Both the position numbers and the translations under genes were made by a program. Below are positions 1 to 8,568 of a stretch of 45,649 nucleotides of DNA, in pieces (position 1 is the first letter of the stretch; the number at the start of each line of letters is the position of its first letter). A model generated the notes under the pieces. It ran no database searches and had not been told where the DNA came from. It saw nothing but the letters and a program-made list of their open reading frames with translations. The stretch comes from Candidatus Kuenenia stuttgartensis (GTDB taxonomy: Bacteria; Pseudomonadota; Alphaproteobacteria; SMXS01), in the NCBI GenBank assembly GCA_943329845.2, contig CALQFM020000029.1:1-45649 (forward strand), read 5' to 3'.

Positions 1-143
1 ATCAGAACCTGTCCCCGCAACCACGCCAAACCCTGCAAAATCGCGCCGCTCCCAGCGCCACCAGAAGCTGCGTCCCGCGTAAAGCGCAAAACCTCAAACC
101 AAGCTGTCAGAGCCCGGGCCAAACGCCTCATGAATAAGACAGG

Positions 144-224
144 CTAGAGCAGCATGCAGCTGCTCTAGCACTTAGAAGTCGGTCATCTTGTCCGCTTTCA
201 GGTGCCCTGAAAGCGGGATGATCG
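144..224. repeat. Two-hairpin intergenic element, copy A
   Basis: Two adjacent hairpins lie just upstream of the RidA gene. The first has perfect 10-bp arms at 144-153 and 159-168 around a 5-nt loop. The second has perfect 10-bp arms at 192-201 and 207-216, and its stem is extended outward by TCATC pairing with GATGA. A related element with the same modules in another arrangement lies at 41972-42046. It could act in the RidA mRNA leader or be a dispersed repeat. The rest of 1-243 shows no gene. Confidence 0.6.
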
Positions 225-243
225 AATCCAACAGGAGCGAGCG

Positions 244-630
244 ATGCAGAAGCGGATGATCGTCCCCGACAGGTTGAAGAGCCTGCACGACAACTGGCAT
301 TACTCACCCGGTGTGCTGGTCGGCGACACGCTCTATATTTCCGGCGCCATCGGCATCAGGGCGGACGGCGTGATCCCGCGCAGCGCGGTGGCGCAGTACG
401 AACTGTGCTTCGAGAACATGAAGGCGGTGCTCGAGGAGGTCGGCGCCACGTTCGACAACCTCGTCGACCTGAAGACCTACCATATCGAATTGCAGCACAG
501 CATCGCCGTCTTCGCCGAAGTGAAGGACCGCTACATCAAGGATCCCTTCCCCACCTGGACCGCCATCGGGGTGCGCGAACTCGCCAACCGCGACCTGATG
601 GTCGAGATCGACGGCGTGGCGAAGCTTTAA
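244..630 (+). CDS. RidA/YjgF/Rid family protein
   Basis: This 128-residue protein has the length and pattern of the Rid family, small trimeric cytosolic proteins that typically hydrolyse reactive enamine/imine intermediates released by PLP enzymes. Visible family features are the GDTLYISGAIG segment near residue 27, the FENMKAVLEEVGATFDNLVDLKTY helix-strand region, and a C-terminal FPTWTAIGVREL-type strand. The canonical late Arg that binds the carboxylate may be the R in GVREL. An AGGAG ribosome site sits a few bases before the ATG. The gene converges on the antiporter gene with a 3-bp gap, so no terminator fits between them. The exact Rid subfamily and substrate cannot be told. Confidence 0.85.
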   Translation: MQKRMIVPDRLKSLHDNWHYSPGVLVGDTLYISGAIGIRADGVIPRSAVAQYELCFENMKAVLEEVGATFDNLVDLKTYHIELQHSIAVFAEVKDRYIKDPFPTWTAIGVRELANRDLMVEIDGVAKL

Positions 631-633
631 GAC

Positions 634-2484
634 CTACCGCCGCCACCAGACCGGTTTGGGCACCTTGGGCAGCAGGCGGATCAGCCGTGTCTCCAGCGGC
701 AGCCAGAGCACCGAGCGCATCCAGATCAACGCCGGGTCGAACCGGCGGATCGAGCCTTCCATGGGCTCCAGTTCGATGGCCACGCGCGTGATGCGGTCCT
801 TGCGGGTCTCGGCGACAATCAGCTCGATGGCGCCCAGCCGCAGCCGCTTGCCGGCGCTGGGCCGGGTCAGCAGATGGGTTTCCATGAACTGGCCCAATGG
901 CACGCCGCGCTGGTTGGCCGGCACCTTGACGTCGTACATGGCGGCCACCGCGCCGGTCGGCGTGTCGGAGGCGAAGACGAATTCGCCCAGCAGGTCCACC
1001 GCCGTATCACGGGCGCCGTCCTTGGTGCCGAACACGCGGTCGAGCAGCGCCACGTGCTCCTGGGTCGTCAGCAGCAGCACGTCGTCGCCCGGCGCCAGGT
1101 GCTCCAGTTCGCTTGCGTTGCGGATCTCGCCGTCGCGGATGATCGACACCAGCGCCACTTCGTCGGGCAGCGGCAGCCGCGCCATGGAACGCCGCATGGC
1201 CAGGCTTCCCGGCTGCACCGTATAGGCCAGCATGTCCTTGCCGATGTCGTGGGGCAGGTCGATGTCGACCCGCGGCGGCGCGGCCGGGCGCGGCGGCAGC
1301 ACCACATGCAGCCACCGTCCCGCCAAACCGATGGTCCAGCCCTGCACCACCAGCGAGGTGATCACCACCATGTAGACCACGCTGAACCATTCCTGCGAGC
1401 CGGGGATGCCCGCCAGGATCGGGATGGTGCCGAGATAGATCGGCACCGCGCCGCGCAGGCCGACCCACGAGATGAAGCCGATCTCACGGGTGCTGTACTT
1501 GTACGGCCACAGGCACAGGAAGCCCGCGACCGGACGGGCGACGAGGATCAGCACGGCCGCGATGCCGATGGAAGCGGCCAGCATGGGAAGCAATTTCGAC
1601 GGCGTGATCAGCAGGCCCAGGATCAGGAACATGGCGATCTGCGCCAGCCACGCCATGCCGTCGGTGAACCGTTCGATGACCTGCGTCGCCTTGTGCCGCC
1701 GCCGGCCGAACACGTAGCCCGCCAGGTAGACCGCGAGGAAGCCGCTGGCGCCGAAGGTCTGCGCGGCGGCGAACACGAACAGGCCGCCCGCCACCGCCAG
1801 CACCGGATAAAGCCCCACCGAGAGGGTCAGCCGGTTGACTATGGCCAGCAGCAGGCTGCCCCCCAGCACGCCGAACACGACGCCGCCCAGCAACTGGACG
1901 ATGGCGTGGGTCATCAGCGTCTGCGCCGTATCCAGCGGGCTTGCCGCGCCGGTCTGCAGGATTGTCAGGAAGGTGATGGTGAGGAACACGGCCATCGGGT
2001 CGTTGAGGCCGGCCTCGACTTCCAGCGTGGCGCGCAACCGGCCCCTCAGCCGGACGCCGCGGACGCTGAGCAGGAAGAACACCGCCGCCGCGTCGGTCGA
2101 GGCCACGATGGCGCCCACCAGCAGGCCCTCGATCCAGCCGATGCCCATGAACCACTTGGCCGCCAGGCCGGTGATGGCGGCGGTGATCACCACGCCGACG
2201 CTTGACAGCGTCGCGGCAGGCGCCAGCACGTCGCGGAAATCCTTGCGCTCGGTACGCAGGCCGCCATCGAACAGGATGATGGCCAGCGCCAGGCTGCCGA
2301 CCGTGTAGGCCACGTAGAAATTGGAGAACTGGATGCCGCCGGGGCCGTCCTCGCCCGCCAGCATGCCCAGGATCAGGAACACCAGCAGCAGCGGGGCGCC
2401 GAAGCGCGTCGAGACGAGCCCGACCAGGATGCTCAGCACGATCAGGCCGGAGGAGAGCAGTATGACGTGGTCGATCCACTCCAT
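634..2484 (-). CDS. Potassium/proton antiporter, CPA1 family (NhaP2/CvrA-like)
   Basis: The 616-residue product has about a dozen hydrophobic segments in residues 1-390, typical of the Na+/H+ exchanger fold. It includes an LILGMLAGEDGPGGI segment early and a STDAAAVFFLL segment carrying the acidic pair expected at the ion site. After the membrane part comes a TrkA-C-like regulatory domain (about 400-490, GDDVLLLTTQEH) and a CorC-associated-type C-terminal domain (about 500-590). This order is that of the NhaP2/CvrA K+/H+ antiporters of the inner membrane, which protect against potassium overload or osmotic shifts. Ion specificity is inferred from architecture only. It stands alone on the minus strand. 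Confidence 0.85.
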   Translation of the reverse strand: MEWIDHVILLSSGLIVLSILVGLVSTRFGAPLLLVFLILGMLAGEDGPGGIQFSNFYVAYTVGSLALAIILFDGGLRTERKDFRDVLAPAATLSSVGVVITAAITGLAAKWFMGIGWIEGLLVGAIVASTDAAAVFFLLSVRGVRLRGRLRATLEVEAGLNDPMAVFLTITFLTILQTGAASPLDTAQTLMTHAIVQLLGGVVFGVLGGSLLLAIVNRLTLSVGLYPVLAVAGGLFVFAAAQTFGASGFLAVYLAGYVFGRRRHKATQVIERFTDGMAWLAQIAMFLILGLLITPSKLLPMLAASIGIAAVLILVARPVAGFLCLWPYKYSTREIGFISWVGLRGAVPIYLGTIPILAGIPGSQEWFSVVYMVVITSLVVQGWTIGLAGRWLHVVLPPRPAAPPRVDIDLPHDIGKDMLAYTVQPGSLAMRRSMARLPLPDEVALVSIIRDGEIRNASELEHLAPGDDVLLLTTQEHVALLDRVFGTKDGARDTAVDLLGEFVFASDTPTGAVAAMYDVKVPANQRGVPLGQFMETHLLTRPSAGKRLRLGAIELIVAETRKDRITRVAIELEPMEGSIRRFDPALIWMRSVLWLPLETRLIRLLPKVPKPVWWRR

Positions 2485-2787
2485 CGGTCGGCGATCCTCA
2501 GCTTACCGGGAATGGTAACATCGGCGGGTTGCGATAAGCGAAATTATTACGGGACAACGAGAAAACTGCGTTGAGGCAGGGGAATGGTGTTGGGTCTTGC
2601 ATGCGCACTTGCAACCCCTGCGTCGTCATCCCGGCGCACGCCGGGACCCAGTCGAGGCAGGTCATGAGGCGGTTGTGCGCTTCGATCAACGAAGAATCAT
2701 TTTTTCGTGGACCGAGCTCGTTGAGCGCTTGGTACCCTTTCCCCATCTGGGTCCCGGCATGCGTCGGGATGACAGTTGTGGGAGATT
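2485..2787. other. Intergenic region between antiporter and sulfurtransferase genes
   Basis: This 303-bp stretch has no credible gene. It holds the upstream region of the antiporter gene (minus strand) and a large REP-like inverted repeat at 2625-2773 that ends just after the stop of the sulfurtransferase gene. The short open frames crossing it on both strands lie over the repeat and show no conserved protein. Confidence 0.7.
2625..2773. repeat. REP-like inverted repeat (GTCATCCCGG family), copy 1
   Basis: The outer arms start GTCATCCCGGCGCACGCCGG at 2625 and end with the imperfect reverse complement (CTGGGTCCCGGCATGCG, then TCGGGATGAC) at 2773. Each arm also holds its own small dyad. About 95 bp separate the arms, including a run of six T at 2700-2705. 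The same family recurs at 26455-26542, where the insert is much shorter. Elements of this kind are common between genes in alphaproteobacteria. Confidence 0.75.
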
Positions 2788-3648
2788 CTATCCGACTTCC
2801 ATAGGCGCGGCCGGGTCGGCCGCCCACTCCGACATGGACCCGTCATACACCGCCACGTTGTCGTGGCCGAGCCTGGCCAGCGCAAACGCCGCAAGCGTGG
2901 CCGCGATGCCGCCGCCGCAATAGGTGATGATCCGCTTGCCGCCTTCCGCGCCGACGCCGCCCAGCCGCTCGCGCAGCACCGCGTCGTCCAGCAGGCGCAG
3001 GTCCTCGCCCAGCAGTTCCATGGCCGGCAGGTTGACGCTGCCGGCGATGCGGCCCGGGCGTGGCCCTGTCGCCACCTTGCCGGCGTGCATCTCCCGCGAC
3101 AGGCTGTTGAGCACGCAGGTCTGGCCGTCCGAGATGGCGTCGGCCATGTCGTCCTTGCCGACGAACAGGCCCGGCCGGGGCTTGGGCGTGAATGTCGCGG
3201 GCGGATAGCGCGGCGGATCGAGCGAAATTTCGCGCCCGTCGCGCTTCCATTTGCTCCAGCCGCCGTTCAGCACCGCGGCGTTGTCGAAACCGAAGGCGCG
3301 CAGCATCCACCAGACGCGCGTCGCCCACATGGGCGGCCCGGCGCAATAGAGGACGACGCGGTTGCCGTCGCCCAGCCCGGCCTTGCCGACCGATGCCGCG
3401 AATTTTTCGGCCGAGGGCATCATGAAGCGCAGCTTCTGCCCGGTGTCGGACAGGTCCGAGATCAGGTCGAGGAAGCCCGCGCCCGGAATATGGCCGCCCT
3501 CCCAGTGCGCCCGGCCGCTCTCGATCTTCACCGTGCCGTCGCCATTGGGCGTCAGGAACACGGTGCAGTCGTAGACGCGCAGGTCCGGATCGTCGAGATG
3601 GGCAGCGAGCCAGTCGGTTTCCACCAGGCCGCCAGCGGCGAATGTCAT
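2788..3648 (-). CDS. sseA: 3-mercaptopyruvate/thiosulfate sulfurtransferase
   Basis: The protein (286 residues from the chosen start) has two tandem rhodanese domains, an inactive N-terminal one (about 8-130) and an active C-terminal one (about 160-280). The active-site Cys is near residue 244 in the loop CGGGIAA. Mercaptopyruvate enzymes usually carry CG(S/T)G(V/I)TA and thiosulfate enzymes CRKGVTA, so the loop favours the mercaptopyruvate type but is a variant. It would move sulfane sulfur to thiols or cyanide in the cytosol. The ATG at 3648 was chosen because GGGAGAA lies just upstream; an in-frame start 13 codons earlier has no such site. The REP-like repeat follows the stop. Confidence 0.85.
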   Translation of the reverse strand: MTFAAGGLVETDWLAAHLDDPDLRVYDCTVFLTPNGDGTVKIESGRAHWEGGHIPGAGFLDLISDLSDTGQKLRFMMPSAEKFAASVGKAGLGDGNRVVLYCAGPPMWATRVWWMLRAFGFDNAAVLNGGWSKWKRDGREISLDPPRYPPATFTPKPRPGLFVGKDDMADAISDGQTCVLNSLSREMHAGKVATGPRPGRIAGSVNLPAMELLGEDLRLLDDAVLRERLGGVGAEGGKRIITYCGGGIAATLAAFALARLGHDNVAVYDGSMSEWAADPAAPMEVG

Positions 3649-3782
3649 GGTCGTTCTCCCGTTTCCCGAGCCCAGCATAACGGACAACCGGGGCGGATTC
3701 CCAGCCTCGGCGCTTGGTGCCGCCGAATGGGCTGTGCTATGAACCGCGCGACCTTACCGAGCAGTGAAGAACGGGGGATCTC

Positions 3783-5291
3783 GTGAGCAAGCAGAACGAA
3801 ATCGTCGGCGTCCTCGGCGCTGGCGCCATGGGCCGCGGCATCGTCCAGATCGCCCTGCAGGCCGGTTGTCCGGTGCGCCTGTTCGACATGAACCGGGCCG
3901 CCATGGAAGAAGCCGCCGGCTTTATCGGCAAGATGCTGGACCGCGCCGCCGAGAAGGGCCAGTTGGACCAGGCCGCCGCGTCCGCCGCCAAGGCCAACCT
4001 GAAGCTCGCCGACAGCCTGGACGGTTTCGCCGACTGCACCGTGGTGGTCGAGGCGATCCTGGAAAACCTCGACGTCAAGAAGCAGGTGTTCTCCGACCTG
4101 GAGGCCATCGTTTCGGACGACTGCATTCTGACCACCAACACCTCCTCGCTCAGCATCACCGCCATCGCCGCCGCCTGCAAGAAGCCGGGCAGGGTCGCCG
4201 GCTTCCACTTCTTCAACCCCGTGCCGCTGATGAAGGTGGTCGAGGTAGTGAAGGCGCTGATGACCGAGGATTCGGTGGTCGACCGCCTGAATACACTGGC
4301 GAACGCCATGGGCCACCGCCCGGTCGGCGCCAAGGACACGCCCGGTTTCCTGGTCAATCACGCCGGCCGCGCCTATTACACCGAAGGCTTCCGCATCCTG
4401 TCGGAAGGCGTCGCCGAATATCCGGTGATCGACGACGTGCTGCGCGACGCCTGCGGCTTCCGCATGGGCTGCTTCGAACTGCTCGACCTGACCGGCCTCG
4501 ATGTGTCGTTCCCGGTGATGGTCAGCATCTGGCAGCAGTTCTTCAACGAGCCGCGCTACGTGCCGAACCCGCTGGCGCCGCAGCGCGTCGCCGCCGGCCT
4601 CTATGGCCGCAAGACCGGCCGCGGCTTCTATTCGTATGAAGACGGCAAACGCAGCACCTTCCCGCGCGATCCCGCGCCGACCGCGCTGCCCAGGGCGGTG
4701 TGGGTCGCCAACGCCACCTCCGAGGTGCAGGACATCGTCACGGCGCTGGCCAAGGCGAACGGCGTCGCCGTCGCGTCCGAGCCCGGTGACGGCGTGGTCA
4801 GCATCATCTCGCCGATCGGCAAGGACGCCACCACAACGGCGCTGGAACTGGGCATCGCCCCGGCGAACACCGTCGCCATCGATCCACTGTTCGGCCTCGC
4901 CACCCACCGCACGCTGATGACCACGCCGGTGACGAAGCCGGAAATCCGCGACGGCGCCCACGCGCTGCTGGCGAAGGCCGCCGAGGCGGTGACGGTGATC
5001 CACGACAGCCCGGGCTTCATCGCCCAGCGGGTCATCGCCTGCATCGTCAATGTGGGCTGCGAGATCGCCCAGCAGCGCATCGCCACGCCCGACGACATCA
5101 ACGCCGCCGTGCGCCTGGGCCTGGGCTATCCGAAGGGGCCGCTGGAATTCGGCGACGCGCTCGGCGCCAGCACGGTCCTCGGCATACTCGACGCCATGTA
5201 TGCGTTCTACGGCGACCCGCGCTACCGCGCCAGCGCCTGGCTGAAGCGCCGCGCCCTGCTTGGCGTGCCGCTGACCACGCTGGAAGGCTGA
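3783..5291 (+). CDS. 3-hydroxyacyl-CoA dehydrogenase (PaaH/HbdA type, with second C-terminal domain)
   Basis: This 502-residue enzyme oxidises 3-hydroxyacyl-CoA with NAD+, in beta-oxidation or phenylacetate-type catabolism. The Rossmann motif GAGAMG is at residues 12-17, NTSSLSIT is near 120, and the catalytic His lies in FHFFNPVP near 143. A first 3HCDH C-terminal domain follows (DTPGFLVNHAGRAYY), then a linker and a second C-terminal domain (about 405-495, DSPGFIAQRVIACIVN). That doubles the usual 280-residue length and matches the long PaaH-like form. It begins with GTG, with GGGG a few bases upstream. No other beta-oxidation gene is adjacent; an enoyl-CoA hydratase and an acyl-CoA ligase lie farther along. 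Confidence 0.9.
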   Translation: MSKQNEIVGVLGAGAMGRGIVQIALQAGCPVRLFDMNRAAMEEAAGFIGKMLDRAAEKGQLDQAAASAAKANLKLADSLDGFADCTVVVEAILENLDVKKQVFSDLEAIVSDDCILTTNTSSLSITAIAAACKKPGRVAGFHFFNPVPLMKVVEVVKALMTEDSVVDRLNTLANAMGHRPVGAKDTPGFLVNHAGRAYYTEGFRILSEGVAEYPVIDDVLRDACGFRMGCFELLDLTGLDVSFPVMVSIWQQFFNEPRYVPNPLAPQRVAAGLYGRKTGRGFYSYEDGKRSTFPRDPAPTALPRAVWVANATSEVQDIVTALAKANGVAVASEPGDGVVSIISPIGKDATTTALELGIAPANTVAIDPLFGLATHRTLMTTPVTKPEIRDGAHALLAKAAEAVTVIHDSPGFIAQRVIACIVNVGCEIAQQRIATPDDINAAVRLGLGYPKGPLEFGDALGASTVLGILDAMYAFYGDPRYRASAWLKRRALLGVPLTTLEG

Positions 5292-5296
5292 TCCGC

Positions 5297-5409
5297 CCCC
5301 TCATCCGCCGCTTCGCGGCACCTTCTCCCCGGTGGGGAGAAGGGTTCTACCGTGCCGCTACTTCAGCAAAGTCCCCTCGCCCCAACGGGGAGAGGGATAG
5401 GGTGAGGGG
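5297..5409. repeat. Intergenic palindromic repeat (CCCCTCA family), copy 1
   Basis: The unit begins CCCCTCATCC and ends GGTGAGGGG. It contains internal dyads, notably CTTCTCCCC with GGGGAGAAG and CCCCTCGCCCC with a GGGGAGAGGG arm. It fills the gap between the convergent dehydrogenase and lipid kinase genes and could double as a bidirectional terminator. A shorter relative lies at 40046-40107. Confidence 0.65.
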
Positions 5410-5426
5410 AACCGCGAAACGGTTCT

Positions 5427-6347
5427 CTATCGTCTTGATCGCGCGCTGGCCGGCTGAAGCAAATTCAGTGTCTCGGGCGCCAGCGCAATCCGTGCCGGGC
5501 CCGGTCCGTGGAAGTCGCCGTCGATCTCGATCTGCGCCTGCAGGGCTGTCGGCACCAGCACCTCCTGCGCCTCGATGAATTGCACGTCCTTCTCCCGGTC
5601 CAGCCGGTCGCGGCCGATGGCGGCCAGGTAGCGGAACATGTCGACGCGGCTCGCGCCCGGCATCAGGCAGACGGTGAGCGACGGCGCGTCGAGCCGGGCC
5701 ATCGGCGCGACGATGTAGCGGCCCGCATAGCGCCGGCCGTTGGCGGCGATCATCCAGGCGGTTTCGTATGAGCGGCCGTCGACGACCACCTCGAACGGCG
5801 CGGCCGGCGGCTCCAGCCATTCCATCAGGCCGGCCAGGCCATAGGCGGCCTTGCCCCAGCGATACTTGATGGCCGGGTCGATCCGCGCCGTCACCCGCGC
5901 GTCGTAGCCGACCCCCGCCATCATCACGAAGCGGCGGCCGTCGATGTCGCCCATGTGGATCGGCTTCACAACGCCGTCGATCAGCGTCCGCGACACGGGT
6001 CCGGACCACGCGCCAATGTCCAGCTCGCTGGCCAGCACGTTGGCCGTGCCCATGGGAATGATGCCCATGGGCATGCCGGTACCCGCAAGGCCGTTCGCCA
6101 CCTCGTTGATGGTACCGTCGCCGCCCGCCGCGACGACGGCGTGGGGCGGGTCGCCGCCCGTCGCCGCGCTTCGGGCCATGGCTTCGGCATCGCCCCGCTG
6201 CGTCGTCGCCGCGACGGTCACGATGAATCCGGCACGCTCCAAAGTCTCGATGGTCTTGCGCAAGAATACCTGCCGACGCCGGCCGGCGATCGGGTTCAGA
6301 ATCACAAGAAATCGGCGCCGTTGACCGGTTTGTTCTGCGTTCGACAT
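5427..6347 (-). CDS. Diacylglycerol kinase family lipid kinase (YegS/DgkB-like)
   Basis: The 306-residue protein has the DAGK catalytic fold. NPIAGRR is near residue 18 and the nucleotide loop AAGGDGTINE has GGDGT at 75-79, followed by PMGTANVLA near 97. The C-terminal beta domain holds the GPGPARI-type segment. Such enzymes phosphorylate diacylglycerol or related lipids at the inner membrane. It is divergent from the PlcP-like gene across 81 bp. Because PlcP would release diacylglycerol, a salvage or balancing kinase next door makes sense, but that link is inference. A TACAAT hexamer lies only a few bases before the ATG and there is no clear Shine-Dalgarno, so a leaderless transcript is possible. 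Confidence 0.85.
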   Translation of the reverse strand: MSNAEQTGQRRRFLVILNPIAGRRRQVFLRKTIETLERAGFIVTVAATTQRGDAEAMARSAATGGDPPHAVVAAGGDGTINEVANGLAGTGMPMGIIPMGTANVLASELDIGAWSGPVSRTLIDGVVKPIHMGDIDGRRFVMMAGVGYDARVTARIDPAIKYRWGKAAYGLAGLMEWLEPPAAPFEVVVDGRSYETAWMIAANGRRYAGRYIVAPMARLDAPSLTVCLMPGASRVDMFRYLAAIGRDRLDREKDVQFIEAQEVLVPTALQAQIEIDGDFHGPGPARIALAPETLNLLQPASARSRR

Positions 6348-6428
6348 AAAATTGTAACTGGTGGGAGGTATTTTGAAGACGTGGAATTAAGTGACCATCG
6401 GGATCATAGCAAGAAAGATTACGGTTTT

Positions 6429-7373
6429 ATGATCCGCCAGGCAGAAACATCGAGGCGCGACATCTCGTCCGAAGGCTGGGATAGCCGTGCGTCAACGGGT
6501 TCGTTCCGGGGCAAGGCCCGCGGCACCGTCGCGGCGCTGCCCAAGCCGCCGCTGGAAGAGGGCGACCTCCGCTACCGCAGCATCTGGATTTCCGACATCC
6601 ATCTCGGCACCAGGGGCTCGCAGGCCGACGCGCTGCTCGATTTCCTGAAATACACCGAATGCGACATGCTGTACCTGGTCGGCGACATCGTCGACGGCTG
6701 GCGGCTGAAGAAGAGCTGGTACTGGCCCCAGGCGCACAACGACGTTGTCCAGAAGGTGCTGCGCAAGGCGCGCAAGGGCACCGAGGTGATCTACGTCACT
6801 GGCAACCATGACGAAGGGCTGCGCGACTTCGCCGGCCATCTCTTCGGCGGCGTGCTGGTCACCAACGAGACCGTCCACCAGATGGCCGACGGCCGCCGGT
6901 TCCTGGTGCTGCACGGCGACGCGTTCGACGCCGTGGTCAAGCATGCCCGCTGGCTCGCCTTCCTGGGCGACCATGCCTATACCGCCGCGCTGACCGTGAA
7001 CCGGCTGCTCAACACCATTCGTCGGCGCCTGGGCTATTCCTACTGGTCGCTGTCGGCGTACCTGAAACACAAGGTTAAGAACGCGGTCGAGTTCATCAGC
7101 CGGTTCGAGGACGCGGTGGCGCACGAATGCGCCGAGCGCGGCATGGACGGCGTCATCTGCGGCCATATCCACCACGCCGAGATGCGCCGCATGAACGGCA
7201 TCCTCTATTGCAACGACGGCGACTGGGTCGAAAGCTGCACCGCGCTGGTCGAGCACGCCGACGGCCGGCTGGAGATCATCCGCTGGTTGGACATAACCGA
7301 GCGCTACGAACTCGTTGGCAAGACCATGCCGCCCCAGACTGCTCCGTCCGTGGCAGAGCCCGTCACCGCCTGA
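6429..7373 (+). CDS. plcP: Metallophosphoesterase, LpxH-related, probable PlcP-type phospholipase C
   Basis: The 314-residue protein has the calcineurin-like metal-site motifs SDIHLG (55-60), GDIVDG (85-90), GNHDE (125-129), LHGD near 160 and CGHIHHAE near 247. Automatic pipelines call this family UDP-2,3-diacylglucosamine diphosphatase. In alphaproteobacteria, PlcP of this family cleaves phosphatidyl lipids to diacylglycerol under phosphate limitation. The next gene, an Agt-like glycosyltransferase, is its known partner, so PlcP is favoured here. The first 48 residues are a polar extension before the domain. I take the ATG at 6429 because the frame upstream overlaps the divergent lipid kinase gene. 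No convincing Pho box was seen in the 81-bp gap. An LpxH-like role is the main alternative. Confidence 0.75.
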   Translation: MIRQAETSRRDISSEGWDSRASTGSFRGKARGTVAALPKPPLEEGDLRYRSIWISDIHLGTRGSQADALLDFLKYTECDMLYLVGDIVDGWRLKKSWYWPQAHNDVVQKVLRKARKGTEVIYVTGNHDEGLRDFAGHLFGGVLVTNETVHQMADGRRFLVLHGDAFDAVVKHARWLAFLGDHAYTAALTVNRLLNTIRRRLGYSYWSLSAYLKHKVKNAVEFISRFEDAVAHECAERGMDGVICGHIHHAEMRRMNGILYCNDGDWVESCTALVEHADGRLEIIRWLDITERYELVGKTMPPQTAPSVAEPVTA

Positions 7374-7419
7374 TGGCGCGTAATCCCTTTCCCAGACACG
7401 TTCCACACGAGGACCGTTC

Positions 7420-8457
7420 ATGAAAATCTGCATCGTCAGCGATGCCTGGTTCCCCCAGGTCAACGGCGTGGTGCGCACGCTTGACACCACCCGGACCGAG
7501 CTGCTCAAGCTTGGCCACGAGGTGCTGATGATCACGCCCGACCTGTTCCGCACCATGCCGATGCCGACCTATCCGGAAATCCGGCTGGCGGTGCTGCCGC
7601 GCCGGCGGCTGCGCGCCATGATCGCCGACTTCGCGCCCGACGCCGTCCATATCGCCACCGAGGGACCGCTGGGCTGGACAGCGCGGCGTATCTGCCTGAA
7701 GGCCGATCTCAGCTTCACCACCGCGTTCCACACCAGGTTCGCCGAGTACATCGCCGCCCGGTTCCACATTCCGCTGTCCTGGGGCTACGCCATGCTGCGC
7801 CGGTTCCACAAGCCGTCGGACCGGGTGATGGCGGCCACCGAATCCCTGCGCAAGGAACTGGAGGAACGGGGCTTCGGCCGCACCGCCCTGTTCTCGCGCG
7901 GCGTCGACATGACCGTGTTCCACCCGCGCGAGAAGACCAATCTCGACATGCTGCGGCCGGTCTACACCTATGTGGGCCGGGTCGCGGTCGAGAAGAACCT
8001 GGAGGCCTTCGTCAGTCTGGATCTGCCGGGCACCAAGGTCGTCGTCGGCGACGGCCCGCAGCTCGACGAACTGCGCGCCGCCTATCCGGACGTGGTGTTC
8101 ACCGGCGTCAAGCAGGGCGCCGAGCTGGCGGACTACTACGCCCAGAGCGACGTGTTCGTGTTCCCCAGCCGGACGGATACCTTCGGCCTCGTGATCCTGG
8201 AGGCGCTGGCCTGCGGCGTGCCGGTGGCCGCCTATCCGGTGCCCGGCCCGCTCGACGTGCTGGGCGACCACGCCTGCCGCGACGATCACACGGCGCGCGG
8301 CGCGGTGGGCTGCCTGTCCGACGACCTGGGCACGGCGATCGCCGGGGCATTGCGGCTCGATCCGAAAGCCTGCCTCGCCTTCGCCGAGACCTTCAGCTGG
8401 GAGGCATGCACCCGTCAGTTCGTGGAGAACCTCGCCCCTTTGGAGGTCGCCGCCTGA
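7420..8457 (+). CDS. agt: GT4 family glycosyltransferase, Agt-like (diacylglycerol glycosyltransferase)
   Basis: The 345-residue GT-B enzyme starts with MKICIVSDAWFPQVNGVVRT, a typical opening of the Agt/SqdX/MgtA group. The C-terminal half has the GRVAVEKNLEAF segment and the donor-site motif RTDTFGLVILEALACGVPV, in which Asp replaces the first Glu of the classical EX7E. Agt of Agrobacterium transfers glucose or glucuronate onto diacylglycerol, replacing phospholipids when phosphate is scarce. The gene lies 46 bp after the PlcP-like gene with GAGGACCG before its ATG and is followed by a strong hairpin, so the two form a likely operon. Donor specificity cannot be read from sequence; a mannosyl or other lipid glycosyltransferase remains possible. 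Confidence 0.75.
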   Translation: MKICIVSDAWFPQVNGVVRTLDTTRTELLKLGHEVLMITPDLFRTMPMPTYPEIRLAVLPRRRLRAMIADFAPDAVHIATEGPLGWTARRICLKADLSFTTAFHTRFAEYIAARFHIPLSWGYAMLRRFHKPSDRVMAATESLRKELEERGFGRTALFSRGVDMTVFHPREKTNLDMLRPVYTYVGRVAVEKNLEAFVSLDLPGTKVVVGDGPQLDELRAAYPDVVFTGVKQGAELADYYAQSDVFVFPSRTDTFGLVILEALACGVPVAAYPVPGPLDVLGDHACRDDHTARGAVGCLSDDLGTAIAGALRLDPKACLAFAETFSWEACTRQFVENLAPLEVAA

Positions 8458-8485
8458 CGCGCTGAGCGGGTCAGGCTGGGTTTCT

Positions 8486-8517
8486 GGGGGAAGAGGGCCG
8501 CTGACGCGGCTTCCCCC
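8486..8517 (+). terminator. Hairpin terminator after the plcP-agt pair
   Basis: GGGGGAAG at 8486-8493 pairs with CTTCCCCC at 8510-8517, and an inner CCGC/GCGG pairing extends the stem. A long U tract is absent, so termination strength is uncertain. Confidence 0.55.
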
Positions 8518-8568
8518 CTGTTGCAAACCCCATTACAAATTGCCCCGAGACTTCAAACGGGGGACTTC

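Noticed and set aside
2498-2827. Open frames on both strands across 2498-2827
   Set aside because: They run through the REP-like inverted repeat, so the apparent proteins are translations of repeat DNA, with no recognisable domain.
3645-5003. A 452-codon minus-strand open frame opposite the hydroxyacyl-CoA dehydrogenase gene
   Set aside because: The plus-strand gene has a full set of family motifs; the antisense product is low-complexity and overlaps the sulfurtransferase start.
6348-6428. A Pho box in the gap between the lipid kinase and plcP
   Set aside because: The best alignment (TCGACAT-AAAA-TTGTAAC) matches only about 8 of 14 positions, no better than expected by chance.
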